Below are positions 1-7,656 of a stretch of DNA of 53,782 nucleotides, one piece after another. This DNA comes from Nitrospirota bacterium (lineage in GTDB: Bacteria; Nitrospirota; Thermodesulfovibrionia; Thermodesulfovibrionales; Magnetobacteriaceae), in NCBI GenBank assembly GCA_015233895.1, contig JADFXG010000019.1, forward strand, positions 1-53,782, read 5' to 3'. The notes beneath the pieces were generated by a model, which made no database searches, was not told where the DNA came from, and was given only the letters and a program-made list of their open reading frames with translations. Each line of letters begins with the position of its first letter. The first letter of the stretch is position 1. The translations under genes were made by a program, and so were the position numbers.

Positions 1-95
1 AAAAATGGAGCCAGCCTTTAAGAAACTGGAGCCAAACTATTTCTCAACTTGCTTTATTTTTCGAGGGCAGGCTAATATTGGATATCACTGTGTGA
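1..95 (+). CDS. IS256-family (mutator) transposase, C-terminal end only
   Basis: The window opens inside this gene. Reading from base 3 the frame gives KWSQPLRNW and then SQLALFFEGRL before a TGA at 93-95. This is the usual C-terminus of IS256-family transposases (K-W-x-x-P-x-R-N-W ... L-A-x-F-F-E-G-R). A DDE transposase of this family moves the element by cut-and-paste or copy-out. The catalytic part lies outside the window. A diverged second copy of the same end lies inverted at 52920-53052, which supports a repeated element. Confidence 0.8.
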   Translation, partial: KWSQPLRNWSQTISQLALFFEGRLILDITV

Positions 96-134
96 CGGAG
101 TTTCAGACTTGACACAGTTTAATGAATATATCCT
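1..134 (+). repeat. IS256 3' end and terminal repeat, left copy
   Basis: Bases 1-134 are similar, with scattered substitutions, to the reverse complement of about 52920-53052. Both copies contain the end of the transposase gene followed by a terminal segment ending ACTTGACACAGTTTA then (A/T)TGAATATATCCT. Similarity stops after about base 134, which marks the likely outer end of the element. The two copies are in opposite orientation with their 3' ends pointing into the window. Confidence 0.75.
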
Positions 135-257
135 GTTTATCTGTGGTTTATTCGTTTTTTGTTAATCTACTTTTTTGACAGCTAATTGGTATAAGTGAAT
201 TCCATGATTTATAATGACGTGCCGTTAGCCTAATATGATTGTATCTTAATAACCTCA

Positions 258-893
258 TCAATCTAATTTTCTCAAAATTGCTCTTACTGGGGAGCCGTCG
301 CTGTTAGCTATTTTTAGCGGAAGGCATACGAGGTCGTAGTTGCCCTCTGAGGCTTCTGATAAATCAAGGCTTTCGATTATCCATATATTTGCGCTAAGCA
401 GCGTCTTGTGTACAATCTCGGATTTACCAAACTGTGCGATTGAATAATAATCAATTCCGACTAAAGTGATTTTGCGTGAAACGAGATAATCGGCTCCTTC
501 TTCTGTCAGATAAACATAGTTTTCATAAAATTGCGGTCTCTTTAAATGTTCTGTCGAGTTAATCGTTTTAAACAGGATCCTTTGTCCCTCTTTTATATCT
601 TGTTTTTTAAGCTCATCTGCCTTTATAGATTCTCTGTCCTTTATGCAGATTACTCTTGAGGGGCCTACTGTGGTTGTTATCGGCACCAGGTCTATTGACA
701 GGCCGTCTTTGATGAAATGCAGCGGGCTGTCCATATGAGTGCCAACATGGACGCTCATGGTAACTTCTGAAAGATTCATATTGTCTTTTTCCATACTCAT
801 TTTTTTTCTAATGTAAAAAGGCGGATCCCCCCTCCACACCACCATATCAGTACTAAGGGTTAATGTTACATCAATCCATTGGTTTATCGGCAC
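258..893 (-). CDS. Cyclase-family / kynurenine formamidase-like metal hydrolase
   Basis: A 211-residue protein of the cyclase family (Pfam Cyclase; includes kynurenine formamidase KynB and isatin hydrolase). The family motif H-x-G-T-H-x-D is present as HVGTHMDSPLHF near residue 50, supplying the His/Asp metal ligands. Length is typical. The start is GTG at 893, because GGGAGG lies six bases upstream. No tryptophan-degradation genes are nearby, so the substrate cannot be named. It is likely cytoplasmic, since no signal peptide is visible. It stands alone, with a 280-bp gene-free gap before the next gene. Confidence 0.8.
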   Translation of the reverse strand: MPINQWIDVTLTLSTDMVVWRGDPPFYIRKKMSMEKDNMNLSEVTMSVHVGTHMDSPLHFIKDGLSIDLVPITTTVGPSRVICIKDRESIKADELKKQDIKEGQRILFKTINSTEHLKRPQFYENYVYLTEEGADYLVSRKITLVGIDYYSIAQFGKSEIVHKTLLSANIWIIESLDLSEASEGNYDLVCLPLKIANSDGSPVRAILRKLD

Positions 894-1179
894 AGGTTAC
901 CTCCCTATTCTTTAAAACATTATTAAAATTAGGCAAAGACATCTAATGGCTTTTATATACGTCTCAACCATTTTCCAACTGCTACAAACTGGCTTTTTCC
1001 TCTTCATATATGCATCTTCTATTACATAGATAACAAAAAGCCATTTTATCACTAAAAATGTAAAACAGTAAATACATCCTTTTTATATAGTTTTTTGATG
1101 AGGTATTTCGATTTCTTGATTTATTTTCTGGTTCATGTTAGCATAACTAAACTATTATCAAAATTATTAAATACACATT

Positions 1180-1932
1180 TTGAATGTTAGGAGGATAATT
1201 ATTATACAGCTGCAATCAGCAGACATATACAAATGTCCGATAACAGAGATGGAGTTTGTGCTTGTAAAAGGTGGGTGTTATAAGATGGGAGATACATCCG
1301 GCGATAAATATGAGGATGAAACACCAGTACACGAGGTTTGTGTTGATGATTTTTATATAGGGAAATATGAAGTAACTCAAGGGCAATGGACTAAAATAAT
1401 GGAGTGCAATCCATCATACTTTAAAAGTGGAGATAACTATCCTATAGAGACTGTGAGTTGGACTGATGTAAAGGAATTTATTAATAAACTAAACGAAAGA
1501 ACAGGTAAGAAATATCGTTTACCAACCGAGGCTAAGTGGGAGTATGCAGCCAGGAGTGGCGGCAAAAAAGAGAAATGGGCAGGGACTAATGATGATACTA
1601 AGTTATGTAATTATGCCTGGTATAATGGAAATTCAAACGGTGAAACACATCCTGTAGGGCAGAAATTGCCTAATGCGTTAGGGCTTTTTGATATGAGTGG
1701 CAATGTATGGGAGTGGTTGGAGGATGTATATGATGAAGATGCGTACACCAAACATTCTCTTGATAACCCTATATATACGGGAGGTAGCAGTAACCGTGTG
1801 ATACGAGGCGGTAGTTGGAACCGCAACCCGCAATACGCACGTTGTTACAGCCGTCGTTTCAACAGCACCGACTACAGGAGCTATAACATAGGGTTCCGAC
1901 TTGAGTATGTATGGCAAACTGAAATTAAGTAA
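1180..1932 (+). CDS. FGE-sulfatase (SUMF1-type, C-type-lectin fold) domain protein, possible DGR target
   Basis: The protein is a single formylglycine-generating-enzyme/sulfatase-modifying-factor domain. It opens MEFVLVKGGCYKMGD, carries V-S-W-x-D and RLPTEAKWEYAAR in the middle, and ends N-V-W-E-W ... RGGSWN ... NIGFRL. No signal peptide is seen. The start is uncertain. TTG at 1180 has no ribosome site, ATG at 1249 has none either, and a strong AGGAGG at 1189-1194 sits six bases before an in-frame ATT at 1201. The last about 35 residues are encoded by DNA that is visibly more GC-rich than the body. That stretch is rich in NNC codons, as in the variable tail of diversity-generating-retroelement targets. 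No sulfatase gene is near. Confidence 0.82.
   Translation: MNVRRIIIIQLQSADIYKCPITEMEFVLVKGGCYKMGDTSGDKYEDETPVHEVCVDDFYIGKYEVTQGQWTKIMECNPSYFKSGDNYPIETVSWTDVKEFINKLNERTGKKYRLPTEAKWEYAARSGGKKEKWAGTNDDTKLCNYAWYNGNSNGETHPVGQKLPNALGLFDMSGNVWEWLEDVYDEDAYTKHSLDNPIYTGGSSNRVIRGGSWNRNPQYARCYSRRFNSTDYRSYNIGFRLEYVWQTEIK
1795..1902 (+). other. Putative DGR variable region (VR) at the 3' end of the FGE gene
   Basis: This stretch encodes the end of the FGE fold from about R-V-I-R-G-G-S-W to I-G-F-R-L. Codons at the exposed positions are mostly of the form NNC or NNT (aac, cgc, tac, agc, ttc, acc, gac, tat). That is the pattern left when AAC/AAT codons of a template repeat are mutated at adenines. The invariant frame residues (GGSW, the conserved Arg, IGFRL) match known VR layouts. 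No template repeat or reverse transcriptase gene was seen in the window, so the call rests on composition and position only. Confidence 0.4.
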
Positions 1933-1963
1933 ACATTCAAAGGAGTGTCAGATATTTAACACA

Positions 1964-2932
1964 TTAATGTAGTATAAGTGGATTGTTAATAAGTGCGTTA
2001 CTTTTGGCAGACCTAACCGTGTTTTCAAGAAGTGTGGCGATGGTTACCGGGCCCACACCACCAGGAACAGGCGTTATCAAAGAGGCTTTTTTTGCAACAG
2101 AGTTAAAATCTATGTCTCCAATTATTTTTCCATTCTGCTGTACATTTATCCCGATGTCCACTACAATTGCGCCCTCTTTTATCATATCACCCGTAATTAG
2201 GCCTGGCATTCCGGTAGCAGAGCACACAATGTCAGCGTTTATTAAGTAATCTTTTAAATTTGCCGTACTTTTATGGCACACCGATACGGTTGCTTCTTTT
2301 GCTAAAAGCATCATAGAAAGTGGCTTTCCCACTGCTAAACTCTTCCCTATTACTACAGCGTTTTTACCGACAAGGTCAACTCCGTAGTACTCCAGCAGCC
2401 TGATTACTCCAAAAGGTGTGCAAGGCAAAAAACTCTGAGACGTACATATGCTAAAATCGGCAGTCTTTTGTACTATATGCTGGCTGCCAGAGAATTCCTT
2501 GCCAAAAAGCTGAAACATGGACTCCTCAGCACTTAAACGCCCTACAGAAACTGAACCTAAACCGTCCACATCCTTATCTGGCACTATTGCGTTGACCACC
2601 CTTCTGGGGTTTATTCTTTTAGGAAGTGGAAATAACACAAGAAGCCCGTTTATACGCTCATCTGCATTTATACTACTAACAATGTTTAAGATTTCATTCA
2701 GAGATACATTGGTTGGCAGCTTATACTCAAAAACATTTATGCCCACACTTTTAGATATCTTCACTGTAGCATTGAAATAAGAACAGGAGGCGCTATTATC
2801 TCCTGCAAGTAAAAGTGCTAGTCCTACCTCTATGCCTGTTTTAGCAAGATTTTGGACGTCACGGCGTACGTTTTCCCTGATTTCTACTGCAAGCTTTGTG
2901 CCGTCCATTAATTTAACCATCTTTTGTATCAT
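1964..2932 (-). CDS. folD: FolD-like methylenetetrahydrofolate dehydrogenase/cyclohydrolase, aberrant
   Basis: FolD interconverts 5,10-methylene-, 5,10-methenyl- and 10-formyl-tetrahydrofolate in one-carbon metabolism. The fold is clear: K-D-V-D-G near 120, P-C-T-P-F-G, the VVIGKS-x2-VGKP nucleotide loop and the TPVPGGVGPVT end. By alignment to the well-studied human enzyme, Tyr52 and the Asp of DVDG (Asp123 here) are kept. The catalytic Lys56 is Thr56 (codon aca) and Gln100 is Leu100 (codon tta). A stretch of 36 residues separates VGRL from PCTP where Escherichia coli has eight. This makes the protein 322 residues instead of about 285-300. It may be a paralogue with altered or lost cyclohydrolase activity. 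The start could also be the ATG five residues in. Confidence 0.88.
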   Translation of the reverse strand: MIQKMVKLMDGTKLAVEIRENVRRDVQNLAKTGIEVGLALLLAGDNSASCSYFNATVKISKSVGINVFEYKLPTNVSLNEILNIVSSINADERINGLLVLFPLPKRINPRRVVNAIVPDKDVDGLGSVSVGRLSAEESMFQLFGKEFSGSQHIVQKTADFSICTSQSFLPCTPFGVIRLLEYYGVDLVGKNAVVIGKSLAVGKPLSMMLLAKEATVSVCHKSTANLKDYLINADIVCSATGMPGLITGDMIKEGAIVVDIGINVQQNGKIIGDIDFNSVAKKASLITPVPGGVGPVTIATLLENTVRSAKSNALINNPLILH

Positions 2933-3029
2933 ACCTTTTTAATACTAACAAATGTGAATGGTATTAGAAAATAGGTTACCATCTATGGCCTTTATCCGTA
3001 AAAATATTTATTTTATCGTTACATGATAC

Positions 3030-3057
3030 ATACTTTAGCCTAAATGTGCTAAAGTAT
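3030..3057. promoter_or_regulatory. Ten-base inverted repeat between divergent genes (operator candidate)
   Basis: ATACTTTAGC at 3030-3039 and GCTAAAGTAT at 3048-3057 form a perfect ten-base inverted repeat with an eight-base spacer. It lies between folD-like (leftward) and the secreted DUF302-like gene (rightward), about 100 bases from each start. No T-run follows, so a regulator-binding site is more plausible than a terminator. Confidence 0.4.
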
Positions 3058-3140
3058 TATTAATAGTGTTTTACTGTTGCCACTTAGATGTCAGATATCG
3101 CTGTTATTAAAAAACCAGTATAAAAAATAAGGAGGAGATT

Positions 3141-4145
3141 ATGAAAGTCAGACTTTACAGATTAATATTATTGCTTTTGCTTGCTATAGCGCTTATCCCT
3201 GCGGAAACGTTTGGAGAAAGCAAAGAGGATGCGTCCGGATTTTCGGATAATAAGAAAATCTACATCAAACTTGTCGAAAAAATTAACGGCAGCGTTGACA
3301 CTGTTTCGTCTAAAGTATCTGAAGCATTGGCCCAAAATGGCTGGAAAGTGGTAGCGGCATTTTATCCGGCACTCCCTGACAACTGTAAATATAAAAGCAA
3401 AGTGCTGGTAATACATAACGAAAAGTACTGGAAAACAATATTCGCAGCCTCTCCCAATGCCAAGTTTGTTTATCCTTTAAGAGTAAATATATATAGTGAC
3501 GAAAAAGGTACAAACATATCGTTGGTCAATCCGGTTGCTTTAAACCGTCTTATTTCACAGGAGCTTGATAATATGTCTTTAGAGGCACTAAAGTCCCTGA
3601 CTACGGCTGTGCAGGGCGCAGGGGGCGGCCAAAACGTTTCGAAAGAAGAGGGAACCCTGCTTGATGGCAACAGAACTCACGGAATAGGCGGTGGTCTTTT
3701 AGAAGACAATATTGTAAAAATTCACACGGTAAGAAATAAAACTGAAAATGTAATAAACTCTATAATAAAAGACTTACAGTCCACTATAAAACGAAATAAA
3801 AACGGTTACTATCTTGTTTACTCAATCGATATGAGAGAAAATGGAATAATGCTGTTTGGTATTTCAAAAAAGGAGGTTGAAAAGGCCGCATTTACCATAA
3901 CCGGTGAAAAAAGGGTAACAAAACTCAATGCCTGTCCAGGTATCGACCATGCCCCTGCATTCCCGTTGGAGATAACGGTTGACTCTACCGGCAAGAGTAT
4001 AAAAGTGGAGACTCTCAGAGAGATGTACAGAATGAATGCTTATTTCGGGGATACCGGCGAAATGGCTTTCATGAAACATTATTTTATGCCGGGAAAAATA
4101 GAGGATGAGATAATCACCTCGACATATATGGAAGTGTTGCAATAA
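3141..4145 (+). CDS. Secreted protein with DUF302-like domain, function unknown
   Basis: The 334-residue protein begins with a signal peptide (MKVRLYR then a Leu-rich core, likely cut after ETFG at about residue 25). Residues about 50-135 resemble DUF302: an amphipathic helix ending in N-G-W-K-V, then K-V-L-V-I-H-N-E-K-Y-W and a strand pattern around YPLRVNIY and S-L-V-N-P-V. The second half is a separate alpha/beta region I do not recognise. AAGGAGGAG sits just before the ATG. The next gene downstream also encodes a secreted protein, so both may act in the envelope. The DUF302 call is by pattern and is moderate at best. Confidence 0.6.
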   Translation: MKVRLYRLILLLLLAIALIPAETFGESKEDASGFSDNKKIYIKLVEKINGSVDTVSSKVSEALAQNGWKVVAAFYPALPDNCKYKSKVLVIHNEKYWKTIFAASPNAKFVYPLRVNIYSDEKGTNISLVNPVALNRLISQELDNMSLEALKSLTTAVQGAGGGQNVSKEEGTLLDGNRTHGIGGGLLEDNIVKIHTVRNKTENVINSIIKDLQSTIKRNKNGYYLVYSIDMRENGIMLFGISKKEVEKAAFTITGEKRVTKLNACPGIDHAPAFPLEITVDSTGKSIKVETLREMYRMNAYFGDTGEMAFMKHYFMPGKIEDEIITSTYMEVLQ

Positions 4146-4324
4146 TGACGTAAAACAGAGTAATACACAAGAGACTGAAATCAGCGCCAGAGGTTTAGAG
4201 GGAGTGTAGCGGATGAGGTGAGAACAATAATTCCTAATAATTTTCTGTAAACCCACTAAACCTTTAGCACATTCTTAGTGTCTAACCTGTTAACTAATGG
4301 TAAATAAAAACAGGAGTATGTTTG

Positions 4325-5200
4325 ATGAAAAAAATGCAATTAATTAAATTGAAAATGAGCGGGCTTAATGTCGGTGTTATTTTGTTTCTGATGTTATTTT
4401 TCCCATTGTCCGGTTTTTCTGAGACAACACGTGAACTATCGCAATCTAATCAGGCAACCTCCTCAATTTCACAACCATTAATACGTGAGGGAAATCTTGC
4501 GGTTAAAATTGTACAGGAATTTTCTTTAAGTACAACCGCTAATGAAATCGAATCCGAAACAATCCTGGGGGAAATTGGGATTACTCCAAGAAACGGATGG
4601 GTTGCAGACTATCCGATAACGCCGGACATAGTTGGTGAGATACAAAAAACTATAATAAATTCCGTTGATATGAGAAAACTTAAAATGAGCAAAGACGAGG
4701 CAATAACCAAATACCAAAAAGTTATCTCTAACCTTGGCATGTATATTCAGGCATCTACAGAGCAGGACAAATACAAAGCTTCATCCACCTCAGCATTGTC
4801 GTCAGACAATAAGACCGTGATAAACAATTATTATATAAAAGAAGGACCTCCGGTAATCACCTATTATGCGCCACCCCCTGCATACACCTATATGTATGCC
4901 TGGGTGGATTATCCCTTCTGGTACTATGGTGGATGGTTTCCAGGCTACTATATTTTATATGATTTCCATAAAGTTGTAATTATTGGCGGGACAAGTGTGT
5001 TTATAACCAACCATTTCAGAGATACAGTTAGCCATCGGGTGCTGCGTATAGACCCTGTCGATAGATTCAGAGGACGAACTTTCGCGGGGATTGGTGCTCC
5101 CCATAACAGGATTGGTTTTCTTCAAAGTGGACATCCTGGAGGTGGAAGGAGAATTTTTAACAGACCTCATGAAGGCCACAACGAGAGGGGTCCGAGATAG
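4325..5200 (+). CDS. Secreted aromatic/proline-rich protein, function unknown
   Basis: An N-terminal signal peptide (hydrophobic core VGVILFLMLFF, then SGFSE) leads to a Ser/Thr-rich mature region. A remarkable Tyr/Trp/Pro-rich stretch covers residues about 178-215 (PPVITYYAPPPAYTY, FWYYGGWFPGYY). The end is basic and rich in His and Arg. The start is the ATG at 4325, with AGGAG eight bases upstream; an in-frame TTG one codon earlier has no better site. The aromatic stretch resembles envelope proteins of delta-proteobacterial and Nitrospirae genomes, but no named family is certain. It follows the previous secreted gene after 180 bases and may be co-expressed. Confidence 0.6.
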   Translation: MKKMQLIKLKMSGLNVGVILFLMLFFPLSGFSETTRELSQSNQATSSISQPLIREGNLAVKIVQEFSLSTTANEIESETILGEIGITPRNGWVADYPITPDIVGEIQKTIINSVDMRKLKMSKDEAITKYQKVISNLGMYIQASTEQDKYKASSTSALSSDNKTVINNYYIKEGPPVITYYAPPPAYTYMYAWVDYPFWYYGGWFPGYYILYDFHKVVIIGGTSVFITNHFRDTVSHRVLRIDPVDRFRGRTFAGIGAPHNRIGFLQSGHPGGGRRIFNRPHEGHNERGPR

Positions 5201-5289
5201 TACATGTAAATGGTGTAAACTATTCGGTCACTTCTATTAGAACTCACCTCACTCATGTTATTTTTACAACTGTCTCAACCTGGTATTAG

Positions 5290-6024
5290 CTAATATCCGC
5301 CGCAAGTAACACAGGTATGGTCTTTGTGAGTCTTAAATGTCCTGAACTCGCAAGCACCTCCATCCCACACCAGTAGTTTTCCCTTTAGCAGTTTTCCCAC
5401 TCCTGTCAGATATTTGACAGCTTCAAGTGCCTGAAGCGAACCGATAACTCCCGGCGTTGTGCCTAAAACAGGAAATGTCTCTTGTGGCGGAGGGTCAGGA
5501 AATAGACACATCAGACACGGTGTCTCAGGATAGTGTATAAAGGAAAGTCTGCCGTCCATGCCCCATATGCTGCCATAGACCAGTGGAATTTGTTTTCTTA
5601 TCGCGCACTCATTTAGTATGTACCTCGTATCAAAATTATCCATACAGTCAACAATTATCGCTGAGTTTCCAACGAGTTCATCAACGTTATTATCGCTTAT
5701 TCTGTCAGTAAAGGCAGTTACCTCTATGTCAGGATTTAGTTTATTAAGGGTAATTTTGGCCGACTCGGCTTTGTTTATGCCAATTCTTGTGTGGTCATGA
5801 AGAATCTGTCTGTTTAGGTTAGACCAATCGGGGGAGTCAAAGTCACAGATTCTGATGTGGCCAATCCCTGCCACAGCAAGATATATGGCAACCGGAGAGC
5901 CAAGCCCTCCCGCTCCTGCTACAAACACTACGGAGTTTTTAAGCTTTTCCTGAGTCTTTTCACCCCAGCCATCCATCATCATCTGTCTTTTATAACGGGC
6001 TAACTCTTGCTCTGAAAATCCCAT
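5290..6024 (-). CDS. ThiF/MoeB/HesA-family E1-like adenylyltransferase
   Basis: These enzymes adenylate the C-terminal Gly-Gly of small sulphur-carrier proteins (ThiS, MoaD) for thiamine, molybdopterin or cysteine-related sulphur transfer. The ATP loop GAGGLGSP, the D-x-D-x-x-x-x-S-N-L-N-R-Q motif, the D-C-x-D-N-x-x-T/D-R segment and two zinc cysteine pairs (PCLMC and CVTC) are all present. Length (244 residues) fits MoeB/ThiF. GGGGAG seven bases before the ATG at 6024 fixes this start; a GTG at 6039 lies inside that ribosome site. No ThiS, MoaD or other pathway gene is adjacent, so I do not choose between ThiF and MoeB. Confidence 0.88.
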   Translation of the reverse strand: MGFSEQELARYKRQMMMDGWGEKTQEKLKNSVVFVAGAGGLGSPVAIYLAVAGIGHIRICDFDSPDWSNLNRQILHDHTRIGINKAESAKITLNKLNPDIEVTAFTDRISDNNVDELVGNSAIIVDCMDNFDTRYILNECAIRKQIPLVYGSIWGMDGRLSFIHYPETPCLMCLFPDPPPQETFPVLGTTPGVIGSLQALEAVKYLTGVGKLLKGKLLVWDGGACEFRTFKTHKDHTCVTCGGY

Positions 6025-6170
6025 TTTTAAACTCCCCACTTTTTAGTTGATATTATATAACTCAATTTGCAATTAAATCTACTTTTGAGTAATGCCTCAC
6101 ACTCAGTAATAATACTTAAACATGTTATAATTAAGTTAAGAAGAAATGTAATAAATTAAGAGGAGATAAA

Positions 6171-6419
6171 ATGATACCTACATCTGTCACCTTACCTGAG
6201 AACCTGATAAACGAGTCAAAACAATATTCAGATAATTTTAGTCAATTTGTATCAAATGCCTTAGTTGAATATTTAAAAAAACAGAAAATAGAAAAAGCAC
6301 TGGAGTCATTTGGGAAATGGCAAGACAGAGGTGTTGATAGCAGCGATATTGTAAACGAACTTAGAAAAGACAGGGATTTAAGACATTATCCGGATGGTAA
6401 TGTCATTGTACCCTTTTAG
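6171..6419 (+). CDS. Orphan ribbon-helix-helix (CcdA-like) antitoxin
   Basis: An 82-residue protein with the beta-strand SVTLPENLI followed by helix-turn-helix (S-Q-F-V-S-N-A-L-V-E-Y-L), as in ribbon-helix-helix antitoxins. A charged C-terminal tail probably serves to bind a toxin. AGAGGAG lies a few bases before the ATG. No toxin gene follows: the next 70 bases are non-coding and the next gene is on the other strand. It is therefore an orphan antitoxin or a regulator of a distant toxin. Confidence 0.6.
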   Translation: MIPTSVTLPENLINESKQYSDNFSQFVSNALVEYLKKQKIEKALESFGKWQDRGVDSSDIVNELRKDRDLRHYPDGNVIVPF

Positions 6420-6489
6420 GATGACTTTAGAACTATTGTAGTAATAATGGTGTTTTTTCACATTTTGAGGTTCTATCACTATAGGCTGT

Positions 6490-6747
6490 TTATTTAGCGA
6501 TGCCTAAGAGCTTAGAAATAAGGTCTAATGCCCGTGGGTTAGACAGAATTATAAGCAAGGCAAGAATGACAATATAGAGCTTCATTTCAGACTTTGTTAC
6601 CATATCTGTCCGGATGGCTTTGAGGTCGTCTTTATAATCAACTTTAGACTCTTTGGCAACATCCTCCATAGTCTCAACAAGGAATTTTGCCTCAGCATCA
6701 CCAAGTTTATCTTTAAGCATCGTATATAGTTCAATTGTCTTTGCCAT
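6490..6747 (-). CDS. Small coiled-coil, C-terminally anchored membrane protein (DUF1640-like)
   Basis: From the ATG at 6747 the protein is 85 residues: M-A-K-T-I-E-L-Y, a charged helical stretch, then a C-terminal hydrophobic helix (YIVILALLIILS). The order matches short DUF1640/CCDC90-like bacterial proteins, which have an amphipathic coiled coil and a terminal membrane anchor. The longer frame starting at 6786 adds 13 residues that look like untranslated leader. Function is unknown. Confidence 0.55.
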   Translation of the reverse strand: MAKTIELYTMLKDKLGDAEAKFLVETMEDVAKESKVDYKDDLKAIRTDMVTKSEMKLYIVILALLIILSNPRALDLISKLLGIAK

Positions 6748-6869
6748 ATATCTATCATACCACAAATATGAGTGAAAAATCAACATTGCGAACAGCCACG
6801 AAATCTAATAACAAAAATCGTGGTACCCAATAAGAGAGGTTATGTCTTTCTTTCAATAGATAAACCACT

Positions 6870-7271
6870 TTATTTTTTCACGTTAAAATCATCAACGACA
6901 AACTGATTAAAATATTTTTCTTGTGTTTCAGATATTTTTCCTAAAGAAATCCAATGTTTAATAGTGTCCATATTAAAACGTGGTTCTGATAGTTGAATCT
7001 GTCTAATCGTTTCTTTGATTAAATTCTGAGCAAAAGTATCATTTCTTGCAATGTACTCAATTATCTCAATATTCATAGAAGCACTGTGAACTTCCTTATA
7101 TTTTTTTAAAATAAATTGAATTCCACCTGTAAGATTATTTACATTCTCATATATAATCCATGCCTCAGATCTATTGTAACTCTTTAGCTTTTTATATTCT
7201 CGTCCTTGATAAATTGCGTATATCAAACCCGCCAAACCTATTGTGTAACCAACTATGCTCTGTACGTCCAT
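6870..7271 (-). CDS. Small membrane-anchored protein of unknown function
   Basis: A 133-residue protein with one N-terminal hydrophobic helix (VGYTIGLAGLIYAIY), then a basic turn (REYKKLK) and a helical cytoplasmic part. A very strong AGGAGGAGG precedes the ATG. I do not recognise the family; the topology resembles small phage- or defence-associated membrane proteins, but nothing more can be said. A roughly 38-base sequence just upstream (7313-7350) recurs upstream of the ROCO/TIR gene. Confidence 0.55.
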   Translation of the reverse strand: MDVQSIVGYTIGLAGLIYAIYQGREYKKLKSYNRSEAWIIYENVNNLTGGIQFILKKYKEVHSASMNIEIIEYIARNDTFAQNLIKETIRQIQLSEPRFNMDTIKHWISLGKISETQEKYFNQFVVDDFNVKK

Positions 7272-7656
7272 AAGTTCCTCCTCCTATACCTATGACACAC
7301 TGTATACACTTTACAGTCTGCCATGTAATGGGAATCATTTTCCACAGGTTTTATATTACTGATTTTCTAATTATTTTGGAAGATTTTTTTAGTTGGGAAT
7401 AATACCAGATTATGCGTAAAGCTATAATATTTATAAATCTCTTAATCTGCTCGTCTGTTCTGAGGGCGGAGCTCTCATTGAGACTTTTTAAGCGGCGGAA
7501 CGCCGGTTAAAAAATTCTTTAATCTGGGCAGCCACAGGGGGCAGCCCCTACACATAATGAAAAATCGCTATCAAAAAACCGGGGGTCAAGGGGAATCATT
7601 CCCCTTGCGGATAGGGTCTAAGGGAAAGGCAGCGCCTTTCCCTTATTTATTCTCCC
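7272..7656. other. Intergenic region rich in GC-rich palindromes
   Basis: This 385-base gap has no credible gene. It contains a 38-base segment (7313-7350) shared with 24623-24660, and a series of short palindromes: AAGGGGAA/TTCCCCTT near 7588-7608, GGGGGCAGCCCC near 7537-7548, and the long stem at 7620-7644. Such stems look like a REP-type family used several times in this genome. Confidence 0.5.
7620..7644. repeat. REP-like palindrome downstream of asd, possible terminator
   Basis: AAGGGAAAGGC, a three-base loop, and GCCTTTCCCTT make a perfect eleven-base stem 13 bases after the asd stop. A near-identical stem occurs at 43269-43295, also directly after a stop codon and also followed by ACCC-type sequence. 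No T-run follows on either strand, so a REP-like or RNA-end-protecting element is as likely as a classical terminator. Confidence 0.55.
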
